Origin: Drechslerella dactyloides
Lineage: Eukaryota > Ascomycota > Orbiliomycetes > Orbiliales > Orbiliaceae
Direction of reading: 5' to 3'
NCBI GenBank assembly: GCA_020064725.1
Contig: JAGTWJ010000001.1
Coordinates: 5,084,001-5,148,000, forward strand
Length of the DNA: 64,000 nucleotides
Within the stretch, counting starts at the first letter, position 1. Every line of letters begins with the position of its first letter. The position numbers were made by a program, and so were the translations under genes. Under the pieces are notes generated by a model. It was given only the letters and a program-made list of their open reading frames with translations, was not told where the DNA came from and did not search any database. This document shows positions 48,755-58,935 of the stretch, piece by piece.

Positions 48755-49306
48755 GGTGTTCTTTTTTGCATCTTTTCTTTTTTACCAGTTCTGATCACCC
48801 ATCTCAAAAATCCACGCAACACGGGCTCGGCGCAGCAACTCGGTGACAGGAGGGCGGATCATAAGCTGATACGTAGCTGGAGGTTGTATGATATTTGCGC
48901 ACTCGTAGTGTCGGAGTGCTGCTTAGTATACATTTTATCTAGAATCACAGGTACCAAATGCTCTAGCCCAGATCGGTCCTTATTTTACCTCGTCAACTAT
49001 TTTATTCAGCCACGGCTTCATAAGTCGCATATAAAGCATGCACGGTACTCGAGTGTGTCCAAGAATCCTTCACAATCAACAGTGGTACAGCATATAACGT
49101 TTAGTCCAAGATCGAAATTTGCGCGAAAGTTGGCGTACAATTAATATATTTGGAGAATTGAACAGAGACATGAATCCTACTCCTAAGCGCCAGTACATTC
49201 CAAAGGGTTCTCTGGTGAACCCATCCAGGCTCTCCAATGAGATTTCGAAGCGAACACTCCGAGTCCCTCAGCCACTATACTCTCCACGGCCCACTTGGGC
49301 TCCGCC
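48755..49306. other. Short spacer after the tRNA
   Basis: About 550 bases between the tRNA and the 3' end of the next minus-strand gene; no gene seen. Confidence 0.65.
48762..48767 (+). terminator. Pol III terminator (T6) of the tRNA
   Basis: Six T eight bases after the tRNA 3' end, with further T runs just downstream. Confidence 0.7.
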
Positions 49307-49744
49307 TCAGTCGGTATCCTTCATTGAAATAGCTGTGATCATGGCGTAGAACATAAACACAATCATAAAGATGATGATTCCCGTCGGCAGATCCTGTGGG
49401 ATACCCACGTTGGGACTCATTGTCGTCGCCCGCTTCTGTACTTCAGGCTCCTCCATCTTGTCGAGATCCGATTCCGACTTCATAGCTTCTCTCTTATTGT
49501 AGTCTGAGCCAGTGACAGGTATGGGCTCTTCGTTCTCCGGCGATCGTTTCTGCATGGAGCTTGACTCGACGACTGACACTGGTTCGAACTTTTTCACCAT
49601 ATCAACCATGCTCGCTGCTGGTTGGATGTCGATGTCTCGGTTTGCGATGTCGGCGATCAGGCCTGGATTTGAGGGAGTAGGAGCTGATCCGGCATGGAGT
49701 ACCAGGGACGTGATAGTGAATATGAGGTAAGTGGAGAAACGCAT
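49307..49744 (-). CDS. Small secretory-pathway protein with Kex2-type sites and a C-terminal membrane helix
   Basis: An uninterrupted 145-residue frame from ATG at 49744 to TGA at 49307. It starts with a clear signal peptide (MRFSTYLIFTITSLVLHAGSA). The middle is acidic and Ser/Met/Pro-rich and contains several dibasic sites (VKK, MQKR, YNKR, VQKR). Near the C-terminus is a hydrophobic helix (GIIIFMIVFMFYAMITAI) followed by SMKDTD. The frame is open further upstream, but that stretch is T-rich noise before the signal peptide. No family is recognised. Kex2 cleavage after each KR would release short peptides. It may instead be a small type I membrane protein whose sites are coincidental. Confidence 0.65.
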   Translation of the reverse strand: MRFSTYLIFTITSLVLHAGSAPTPSNPGLIADIANRDIDIQPAASMVDMVKKFEPVSVVESSSMQKRSPENEEPIPVTGSDYNKREAMKSESDLDKMEEPEVQKRATTMSPNVGIPQDLPTGIIIFMIVFMFYAMITAISMKDTD

Positions 49745-51637
49745 GATGCTCGAATTTCCCGAAGCGGAGTTGTAGAGTGAGAATGGTAGAGTATGATCGA
49801 TGCCTGGACTATCGCTTTCTTCGGGACTCCTTGGATGTTGATGCAAAGCTAGTAAGGCAGCTCGATAACTTGACCGCAAGAGTTTGATTAAAGAAAAAAA
49901 AAAAAAAATACGAAAAGTCAAAAGATAAAGAGCGGCCAAGTCGAAGAAACACACGAGAGGCTCAGCCTAAAGTTCGAAATGAAGGAAACGAAAGGCCCGG
50001 CCTTGGTAGTGAGAATGAAAAGATTGAAAAAGGTTGTCCGAAAAAGACATCTGGGCAGGCGGCCATCATATACTCGGTAGCGATGGGATTCCTACAGCTC
50101 TGGGATAGCTGTCTCGCTCCCCTGGTGCATAAAACATCGCCCACGGCACAGCGCTTGGGTGGGAAACGATATGACGTCTCGGTCCGGGGGATTCTTGTGC
50201 AGCTCCGGAGGCTGAAAGCAGCAAGAATCGCCCCACCTTCAGAAGACAATACGATCATTATGATCTTAAGATCGAGATTAAGTGTTTCCAGCTCGTTCTT
50301 GAATATATTAAGGGAGTGGCGGAAGCGAGGTTATCGTTGAGTTGTATGCTGACTTTCTCCTAGTCGAAGCAAGCAAGATGAACCATCCTCACTGCAATTT
50401 TGGAACGAAGCTACCTCCACCAGGACCTGAGCTGCGACGGTGTACGTTCCCAGGAGCTAGGAGCAGTGGTTTTCTCGAACAGAGATTGCCAAATCCGAGG
50501 CGTCTAACCCTGGTCTGGGACCAGGTTTTCCTGTACCAGCGATTTCATAGAAAATATTCTGCATGACACGCCAAGTGCAAGTGGGTATGGTTAAGGCTGC
50601 GGCCAACGACGTTTGAGCGTGGTTCGTTTGACGTCTCACAAGCGCCGACAACAGAGTGACAATTCCATTTTGGGCATCGGCTGGGGGGTCGGAGCAACGC
50701 ATTAACCCTTGGCGAATGCTCGTTTCAATCCGCCTAGCCTAGAAACACTCTGCCCTATGTTTGTTTCATATATTTCAGCAAAATCGATCGTGAGATCCGG
50801 CTCGGCCAGCTATATGGCAGATCACAGGCTTCTGAGCTATGTCTTGCCTGTTTGTGATAATAATTGGCGCTGCGCTGACCATGTGTATAAGTAGGTATAC
50901 GGTAGGGTTGCACCAGACCTTAAGGCTAGCTACCACGAGAATATCGCGGTGTGTAACCCAAGTATACGAAGCAAAGTGATTCCTGAGTAATTGATTATAA
51001 TTATAAGGGGTTACCGGTATCGCCACGCGGCTGGAACGACAGACGGCAGTCGGCTTGGATAACACTAAGACAGGTATAGAAGGACATGTTATCCTCGTCT
51101 AATTGTATAAGCCATGTATTCCCATAGAACTTAAGTATGAGGATGCCGGCTGCTTTGCTTGGTAGCGTACGTATACCGGTCGCTGCATGAGATCTACTAT
51201 GACATCATGTTAGCTCGCACTACCCGTATACGTATCCTGGACATGAAAATCATTGCGTAACACCCGGTAAAAACCTGGATAGCGTTGTGGATGCTTGATA
51301 TTTCAATGATTTTATCGAAGATGTGGGTATCCATTGGCTGATTTTATATACATTTAAATATTTGCTAACGCCTCAAGCTGCGAGCCTGAAGCTTTGCACC
51401 AACCAAAGCATACAACGAAGCAAGTTAACACTGGACAACTGATATCGTACATAGATAGGTAAACGAAAAACTGTCTTTGCATGACAGTCCACCGTTCTCA
51501 AATCCGAAAATATAAGCGGGAAAGCCGCACAAAATGACAAGCTTCCTCATCCAATTCCTCATCAAAACCCGAACTTCCCCATGCTAACATTGGCAGATTC
51601 AATGCAGTACTAACGCTGTTGCAGAGCGATGTGTACT
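49745..51637. other. Gene-free stretch
   Basis: About 1.9 kb between two minus-strand genes. An A-rich run sits near 49890-49908. No coding frame convinces me. Confidence 0.6.
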
Positions 51638-52350
51638 TTAGCACCTCCGCCATTGCACGCTACAAATCTGAGTGAATTTGCCATCGATAGAGTCGGTGGT
51701 CAGCAAGCCGTCTACAGCTGGTTTATCAAGGCGGATTTGCGAGTTGATGTTGAGCAATCCCTCCGTCCCGCATGGGGACCAGACTTCGGTTGTGAAATCG
51801 ACCCTGTCGTTGAAAACGTAGTCCCCATTATATGGGCCATTGAAGTTGGACTGGGTACTGCATTGCTTGGTGGTAGCACCAGTGAAGTAATAGGTGGATT
51901 TTTGTGTGCCCGATTGACCCTTGGGGATGGCGCAGTAACCGCGGTAGGTGGCCTCGAATACGCTATATTGCCAGCCTGGAGGGTAGTGAAGGCCAAAATT
52001 AAGTTGGCAGTTCTTACGGTTTTCTATGGCAGAAACACCTTTGCCGGATGAAACGACGTATTTGTCGAAGATCAAGGTGAAGGATTTGCGGTCCTGTGCC
52101 ATTGCTGAGGCAACACTACCGCTTGGGCAGCCTATTTGTTCGTCATTTAGCAGCTGCGTTGGAGCCCAAAGTTGTCGTTATTCAAGTCTGTGTGGCTTTC
52201 TTAGGGAAACGTACCAGTTCCACCATATGTGAAGCCCGTCACCCAGACCTGGTTCGGGTCCGGACCATTCGCATCCGCAGCCAATGGGACAGCTGCAACT
52301 CCCGAAATGGCAGTGAGGGAGGCAACAATGGTAGCAACAGAGAACTTCAT
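51638..52350 (-). CDS. DUF4360 small secreted protein
   Basis: Two exons on the minus strand (52350-52215 and 52131-51638) give 209 residues. There is a signal peptide (MKFSVATIVASLTAISGVAA) and then the DUF4360 pattern: GGCPSGSVASAMAQDRKSF, TLIFDKYVV, KNCQLNFGLHYPPGWQYSV, STYYFTG, WSPCG, LNINSQIRL, LTTDSIDGKF and the end VQWRRC. The intron has GTACGT donor and TAG acceptor and joins TGG to CPSG as in relatives. The family is common among secreted proteins of ascomycetes; its biochemical role is unknown. The predicted mature protein keeps all the family cysteines I can identify. Confidence 0.9.
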
Positions 52351-54842
52351 TGTGGAAAATTGAAAGGTAGGTGATTTATGTGTCGAAGACTGGAGAGTAG
52401 TGATACTGTTCTGGTAAGTGCTTGGATATCCGGGCGAGTCTGTCTGCAGATTGAACAAATCGATGGAGGAAGCGATCTTCTGGCCCTTTTATAGACACTT
52501 CGTAACTGTAAGTTGATAATAGTTATAAATTGCAGACACCCAAGACTCAACCGTGCACTGCCTGCTGATCCGCCATCATTAGACTCGGGTTCGGTATCTA
52601 CCCTGAGCCTATGCATGTGGTCCAATGGCCCCTCGATACTCTGCAGCTTGGTTGATCGATTCCTTGATGCAGTCGGAGGCTGTAACCGTAGCTGGAAGCT
52701 GCGAGTTAATGATACCAAGAGCCAAGAATTCCCGGCTTTTCACGATGTGCACACACAAGCGTGTGTAAACATGGTTGTGAATCCGACTAGAGGCATGTAA
52801 TTTTTTTGCCGCATACATCGCAGCATGCCTGTATTTGCGACCGCCTAGCAACGTGATCTAGACTCTTTCGGATCACATTAGACCCGCCAGGTCGATGTCG
52901 CGATCGCATCTTAGCCTTCCTCATTGGAATCATAATGCTAGCTTGGGGGCCAATTACCCCCGAGCTTTCTTTTAGCTGCCAGGTCTCTGTCGCTCAATTC
53001 TGCCATAGGTCTTCATCGGTAAGACTTCGACGCTCGAGGTCTTCCACCTTTACAGGCCGGGATACATTATTCGGAGAACCCTAGAGCCCTGCGGATTTGC
53101 CTGCCGGGCGACTCTCAGCTGAGGATGCCCTGAAGTGAAGTAGTTTCCCTTAATATGGATCGCAGGCTGTCTGGTCCAGCCGGTGCTTCGCCAAAGAGGA
53201 ATGTAGAAACCAGCGGGTCAGTTTAGCTTAAATGTCTTGATAACATTCATTGTCCACGCGTATACACATACATACACATGGATGTATACATGCATACAGA
53301 AGCTTATCGTATGATCAGCGCGCATTAGCGGGACGAGAGCCCGAGTATGAGGTTCTTTTTTCAAGCGGAAAAAAGCGGTAGGGTATATGCTGGCATCAAT
53401 CATGCATCTCGTCCTTGGCGTTGGGTAAAGCCAGCTGACAGCTAGCTAGGTACCCAGATAAACAGCTCGTAGTCGCTAAAGTTATCGAACGCACTGATAG
53501 CCGTAATGCTAGCTAGCTAATACTACTGGTTGTGCGGCCTGCGCCCGCCAGCGTCATGGCCATTTTCTCCTGGCTCACATCGGCATTGGCCCACAAGCCG
53601 GGCTGCCGTGCTTTGACGCGGGCCCACCTCGGTAGGTGGCTACCACCCCCCGCATGGGGCGATGAGCAGAATTGAAAGACACACGTGCATGGATTGCGAA
53701 TTTGTAAAGATAATATTTAGCGGCAAGTCTCAATGTTGACTCGCCGCGGTATCATAGCCAGCGCTCTGCCTCGAAAGGTGAATTTTGCGCATGTGGTATT
53801 TTGTGCGTTGCCTGTTACCTCGGAGTCACGATGCGTGGAACAATGCAATGCGAGGAACAATGTGAGGACAAAATCAAGTGTCACGAGTAAAGAAAGATCG
53901 GACTCTCGGATGCCAAACCTTATCGCACTGCCTGGGGCCTAGACCAAATCGTCGGACTCGGGCTAATTTATATATTTAAAGCCAAAGGGGCCATGCCGCT
54001 GTGCAGCTATGCTGCAGGGGCCCGCTACCGAGGGCCCCCCATAAAAGGAAGCTTAGACGTCTAGCCGGATGAGCACGCCACGTTCTATAGAAATGCGTCC
54101 TTCCTCCTTTGCCTATGACTTCCTCGACCTATAAAATAAAAAATCTTCCTTGCCAATCTAACTTTAAGGCTACTACATGCAAACATTCACCGTACGTTTA
54201 GTCTCGGGACAGTTCTCCGTTCGGGGCATATTTCCCCACAGCCCATATCCATGACTACTTAGCTATCTAGTCTCGGGGGGCGGAAAGTGTGGACTTTTGT
54301 GCCGTCGCACAAGATTATCCACATCTCCTTCCTTTAGCTACTGCGGATGTCACTAAGGCGTTGCCCATGGAAGTTCTATATTAGTCATATATTATTATAG
54401 GCTGTATAGTTTTATAGTTTAGGTACACCTCGATCTTTAGCCACGCCTCCCAGCCGCACGAATGACAGCTGATCCTTCTCATTTCTGTCAGCGCCCTGAG
54501 TGAAATCCTGCTCCTATGCAGCCTGAAAGCTACTGCTGCTGCAAGTACACGAGGCTCCAATTCATGATCTCCTATTCGTATGCCGAACCAAGCAGCTACT
54601 TACATCACAAAGCAACAAGGATGAGCAACTTCCCGTTCTTCAATTCCAATTGGCTCTCGGGCGACAAAGACTAAATATTAGCATGCATGCAAGGGCAAAA
54701 ACAAGCTTAGCAGACCGAAGCGCCATGGTAAAAAGTGCATATTGAATACTGCGCACCACCAATTCGACAAGGACGATATACCAATTTGCTCTTTCTCCTC
54801 CGCAATCTTTAGCAATACTGGACGGATAGAACCGCTCGTATT
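52351..54842. other. Gene-free stretch
   Basis: About 2.5 kb between the DUF4360 gene promoter and the 3' end of the HAM1-like gene. It includes GCTAGC-type short palindromes around 53440-53520. No gene recognised. Confidence 0.6.
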
Positions 54843-57146
54843 TTAGATCGCAAAGCATTCATTTCTCCAGCCCCCGGCATCACCTTCCTCAACTCTGTAT
54901 CCCGCCTCCATACCCTCGGTCTCAACCAAACCAACTAGGCTACCTGGTGCGTACTCGCCGTCGAATGGTGCCTCGTCTCTGCCGTTTGGTCTGTGAGCTC
55001 TCCAGTCGACTCCGACCTCAACAGGCAAGTCGGCAGGTGCCGTCCACCGAGCTAGCACCGCACGCATAAACGTAGTTAGATCGCGCGGGTTTGCTATCCT
55101 AGCTGCCCTCAGTCTCTCTCGGGTATAGATCATCTCTCGGTTCAACCCTCTCAACCCGTCTTCGATAGCCTGCTGCATAGAACTCTGCAGCAGTTTCCGC
55201 AGCATTGGCTTCACCAGCGGCTTGAAGAGCCAAGCCAGAAATGAGAACTTGCTCCTACGAAGCGTAAAATCAACTTTATGCAGGTTGACGGAGACCTTCT
55301 TGAGAATGACAAGCTCGTCGACAGAGCTTCTGGTAAACTCCAAGTCGAGATATACGTCGATACCCTTTTCGTCCATCTTGATGGTTGCGATACCGGTGTC
55401 GGTAAAGTTTACCAGCCAGTTGCGGTGAACCTTCATAATGTATCCCACGTCCTCGGCTTTGAAGGTTATACCCTCGATTTTAACCCTGGCAGTAGAGGAC
55501 ACTTGGGTCTTTGTCCGCCGCCAGCCCTTGAAGACATCGACCTCATTGACGGTGACGATAGAGACCCGGTAAGGCAGAAATGAGGACGAGTTAACCGTTC
55601 TCCCTGGTTCGAAGATGATCGGTTCAAGCAGGACGTCAATGTCTTCTGAGACAACGGTGAGCCTGGGAATAGGGATATACTGAATCGTCTCTAGCGCCAT
55701 AGGTATGAGGACGTTCAAGACATCTGAAATTAGGTTCGTGTTAAAACCGTGGTCTTCCGTGGATGTTAGCGCCAGGTCAGCGATTGAGAGACCGGTGTTC
55801 TTAATGTTGGCAACTTGCTTGTCGTGGTAGACCGACAGTATTACTTTTTCGAGCTGTTGTGCCAAGTCGTCCACGTCCTGTCCAAGGTCTCCTCCATTTG
55901 TATCTTTGATCTTTCTCTTTAGTGCCTTGAACCTCCTTGTAGTTTCATCTTCGTCGGTGAACAGATACTCGGGGTCCGTTAGCAACCGTCGAAAGGAATC
56001 AGCCGCCAAAGCGACAATATTCTCAAACTCCGGGTCGTTCTCTTTGTGCTTCAGAACTCTTTTCATCCTCTCATGCAGACGATCCCATTCTCGTCGCTCA
56101 CCGAATGATGTTATGAACTTCCAGAATAGATTCCCGGCTTCCACGAGCTCCTTATTCGGCTTCACATCCTCAGTGACCTCTTCTGCCACATCTTGGACAA
56201 CGGAGGAGTAAGCTGTCAAATAGCTTTTCAGGAGCAAGGTCAAAGTGGCGACTGAAGTGTCATAGTCGGCATTCTTTCTGAGCCGAATCACTGCCTGTCG
56301 AACTCGTTCTTTCATTGCCGTCTTTCTCTCCGGAGTTATCGTTTCTTCCAACGTTTCCTTAACATCCTTCGCTGCTTCCTTGATACCCTCCTCTACCGTA
56401 CTTTCGACTTGCTTGATTGTATCTTTGGCTTCCTCATCAACTCGAGGTTGCTCCGGATCAGGCTCGTCTCCGATGGCATCGAGCCTGGTGTCGGGAGGTT
56501 CGATCTCCTCCGCCACTTGCTCCACATAATCTGCAGCGGTGGAGACACCACTAGCCAAAGCCTGGCGAGTTGCTGCTAGGGCATCAGCGAGCAGCTTGTT
56601 GAAGTCCGGATTCTGGAATAGCAACGAGGTAAGTGTCGAGAAACTGGAGTAAGCTAATTTGACATTTATTAGCATCTGACCCGATACAACAATCCTTGGA
56701 TCGGGACACCTACCGGCCCTATAGTTTGCGGTCTTGAAGTCCGTGGACATAGCCGCACTTCCCAAGTCTTGAAGGTCCACGTGCAAATGCGCCTTTCCGA
56801 GCTTCCACAGAAAGTCCTGGAATTCATCACCAGGGTTCTTCGTCTGCAGCAGCTCAATCAGCTGCTTTACCAGCCGGCGGTTCAAGACCACGAATCTTCG
56901 TCCATCGTATGTTAAATACCGGTTATCCGGTGCCAGAACACTCGATGCGAGTAGTTTTCGTAAGAGGGTGATAGTCTGCTGCGACGACGGAAGGTATCCA
57001 CGCGCGAGCGCCCTGACTATGAGATACAAGTGTAGTTTCTTATCCAAAGTTTTCTGATGCCCGGTGACGACATCCGGAGCGATGTGGTTTCGGTGCTGTG
57101 GTAGAAGCGGTTCTCGCTCCTCCGGCCTGCCGAATAGAGTGGCCAT
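54843..57146 (-). CDS. HAM1-like protein (DUF5923/DUF4449), BPI-like C-terminal region
   Basis: Two exons on the minus strand (57146-56714, 56653-54843) give 747 residues. The long N-terminal region is largely helical and charged (RALARGYLPSSQQT, LHVDLQDLGSAAM, repeated EEAKDTIKQVE-type helices), as in the HAM1-like N domain. The C-terminal region (SIADLALTSTEDHGFN ... LIPMALETIQYIPIPRLTVV ... VDVYLDLEFTRSSVD ... MLRKLLQSSMQQAIEDGL) is the DUF4449 part, related in pattern to lipid-binding BPI/TULIP folds. The function is not established; lipid transfer or membrane association is inference. The start is the ATG in cacaATGgcc; an upstream extension would need a TTG. The 60-base intron is stop-free and in frame but has strong signals (GTAGGT, GCTAAT branch, TTAG). 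Confidence 0.82.
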   Translation of the reverse strand: MATLFGRPEEREPLLPQHRNHIAPDVVTGHQKTLDKKLHLYLIVRALARGYLPSSQQTITLLRKLLASSVLAPDNRYLTYDGRRFVVLNRRLVKQLIELLQTKNPGDEFQDFLWKLGKAHLHVDLQDLGSAAMSTDFKTANYRAGRCPDPRIVVSGQMLINVKLAYSSFSTLTSLLFQNPDFNKLLADALAATRQALASGVSTAADYVEQVAEEIEPPDTRLDAIGDEPDPEQPRVDEEAKDTIKQVESTVEEGIKEAAKDVKETLEETITPERKTAMKERVRQAVIRLRKNADYDTSVATLTLLLKSYLTAYSSVVQDVAEEVTEDVKPNKELVEAGNLFWKFITSFGERREWDRLHERMKRVLKHKENDPEFENIVALAADSFRRLLTDPEYLFTDEDETTRRFKALKRKIKDTNGGDLGQDVDDLAQQLEKVILSVYHDKQVANIKNTGLSIADLALTSTEDHGFNTNLISDVLNVLIPMALETIQYIPIPRLTVVSEDIDVLLEPIIFEPGRTVNSSSFLPYRVSIVTVNEVDVFKGWRRTKTQVSSTARVKIEGITFKAEDVGYIMKVHRNWLVNFTDTGIATIKMDEKGIDVYLDLEFTRSSVDELVILKKVSVNLHKVDFTLRRSKFSFLAWLFKPLVKPMLRKLLQSSMQQAIEDGLRGLNREMIYTRERLRAARIANPRDLTTFMRAVLARWTAPADLPVEVGVDWRAHRPNGRDEAPFDGEYAPGSLVGLVETEGMEAGYRVEEGDAGGWRNECFAI

Positions 57147-57801
57147 TGTGGTATCGCCCAACCTCTCGGTTATAGTGACCTGGCGACTGGCCTGAAGCTT
57201 GAAGCGTTCTCGTGACGGATCTTGCAAAAGTTGATATATCCCGAGTCTGCGGTTGGCGTAAGCTGGAATCTAAGACGATCGTAACCGGGGGAGAACGAGG
57301 GTTTAAAAACACCGTAAGACGGTAAATGAGAAGGCGCCGTGCTGGCATGAAATCAAGGCCATTGGTGTCGCTCTGGCCAAACGTCATGGCCAAGCGAGAG
57401 CAACGCGCGCAATCGTGATGTCATTGTGCGCTGCGCGCAGCTGTGTTCGGCTGCACCCGAAGCCAAGCCTGTCGTTAATACGCGATAACACGCGATTCGA
57501 TGCGGTTCAGCGTCACCCTCAGGACATGCACACCTCACGCAGACACTGGATTTGAATTTGACTATTGCATTATATGTGGTGCGGTATTTCAAGCGTATCT
57601 ATAAGCGTAGTGTACATGTACAAACAGTAACGTATTATGGCATGCGTTCATAAGCTCAAACGACGTGAAGATAAACCCAGACTATCGGTTGGCTTGTTGT
57701 CACACAAGTTCGTCTGTATCGAAACATAACGTTATATGTTTCATATATATGATCCTATCTAAGGTGATATAAAGTCGATGGTAGCCGGCCTAGCCGTCGC
57801 T
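57147..57801. other. Promoter of the HAM1-like gene / 3' flank of glucosamine-6-phosphate deaminase
   Basis: About 650 bases between two minus-strand genes; nothing else seen. Confidence 0.65.
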
Positions 57802-58935
57802 CTAGAGTTTTGCCTTGGGCTTGTCCTGGTCTCCTTCAATTTCCTTAAAATACTGAAGCCAAACCTCATATTAGTAAATGTTCGAGTTGATTGCTACGAA
57901 CTAGAAATAGCGATACTGGTGGTTTACCTTTACAGTCTTGACTCTCAGTTCCTCCGTCGCAGCCTCATCAACAGCCATCACAAAATTTGGATGCATCTGC
58001 AACGCTGTGACGGTCCACATATGACTGATACTCCCTTCCAGGGCTTGTCTGACTGCCTCAGCCTTCCCCCTACCGTCGGCAATCAACACCACCTCTCTGG
58101 CATCAATGACCGTCTTGACCCCAACCGTTATGGCGCTCTTTGGTACAGCCTCTATATTTCCATCAAAGAATCTAGCATTCGCCATTATCGTTTCCTCCGT
58201 CAGGGTTTTTATCCTCGTCTTGGACGACAGTGAAGATCCAGGTTCGTTGAAGGCGATGTGGCCGTCCGATCCCACGCCGCAAAGGAATAGCTCAATGCCG
58301 CCATATTTCGCGATAAGGTCGTCGTACTGCTGATAGTTCTCTAAAGAGGGTATGTGTATTTGCGAAGGCGGTATGTCGACATGTTGGAAGAGGTGTTTGA
58401 ACATGAACGAGTGGTAGGACTGCGGGTGGGATGTTGGAATACCGACGTATTCATCCTGGTGGGCGACAGCCACGCGATTCAGTTAGCCATAAGCTGGGTT
58501 TTGTTGAACTCCATATCCGCGGAGTATCAGAATCCCCAGATAGGAAACCTGTGTCGGTGATATACCATATTGAACGTTACTACATGCTTGAAGCTGACTC
58601 TGCCATTCTTATAGGACTTGACGAGATTTGCGTATACTAGCTCGGGACTTGAGCCGGTCGGCAACCCAAGCACAAACGGCCGGTCTTTGGAGGGTTTGAA
58701 TGCATTAATGCGATCTATCAGTTGCACCTGTTAGCCAGTCGTTATTGTATATGCTTGCTAGGGCGTATAACCATAGCGAACGATGTTCCTGCCTACGTAC
58801 GCACAATGTACTCCGCTACCCACAGCGAGGTCTGCTGCTTGTTCTCCCGAATGATAAGCCTCCTAATACTCAATTGTTAGATTGTCAGGTTAAGCTGATG
58901 ATGGGGTATTGCGAAGGTGGGAGACAAGCTAACAT
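57802..58935 (-). CDS. NAG1: Glucosamine-6-phosphate deaminase/isomerase (NagB type)
   Basis: Five exons on the minus strand (58935-58934, 58862-58805, 58727-58566, 58455-57928, 57852-57802) give 266 residues, the usual length for NagB. Motifs: start MRLIIRENKQQ, LGLPTGSSPELVY (phosphate loop), TFNMDEYVG (catalytic Asp), CGVGSDGHIAFNEPGSS (Asp/His/Glu site), SAITVGVKTV and the end VKTVKYFKEIEGD. It converts glucosamine-6-phosphate to fructose-6-phosphate and ammonia, the last step in N-acetylglucosamine use. No other GlcNAc catabolic gene is in the window. The start codon appears split AT|G by a 71-base intron (donor GTTAGC, branch CTAAC, acceptor TAG). The last exon adds only 16 residues. 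Confidence 0.9.
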
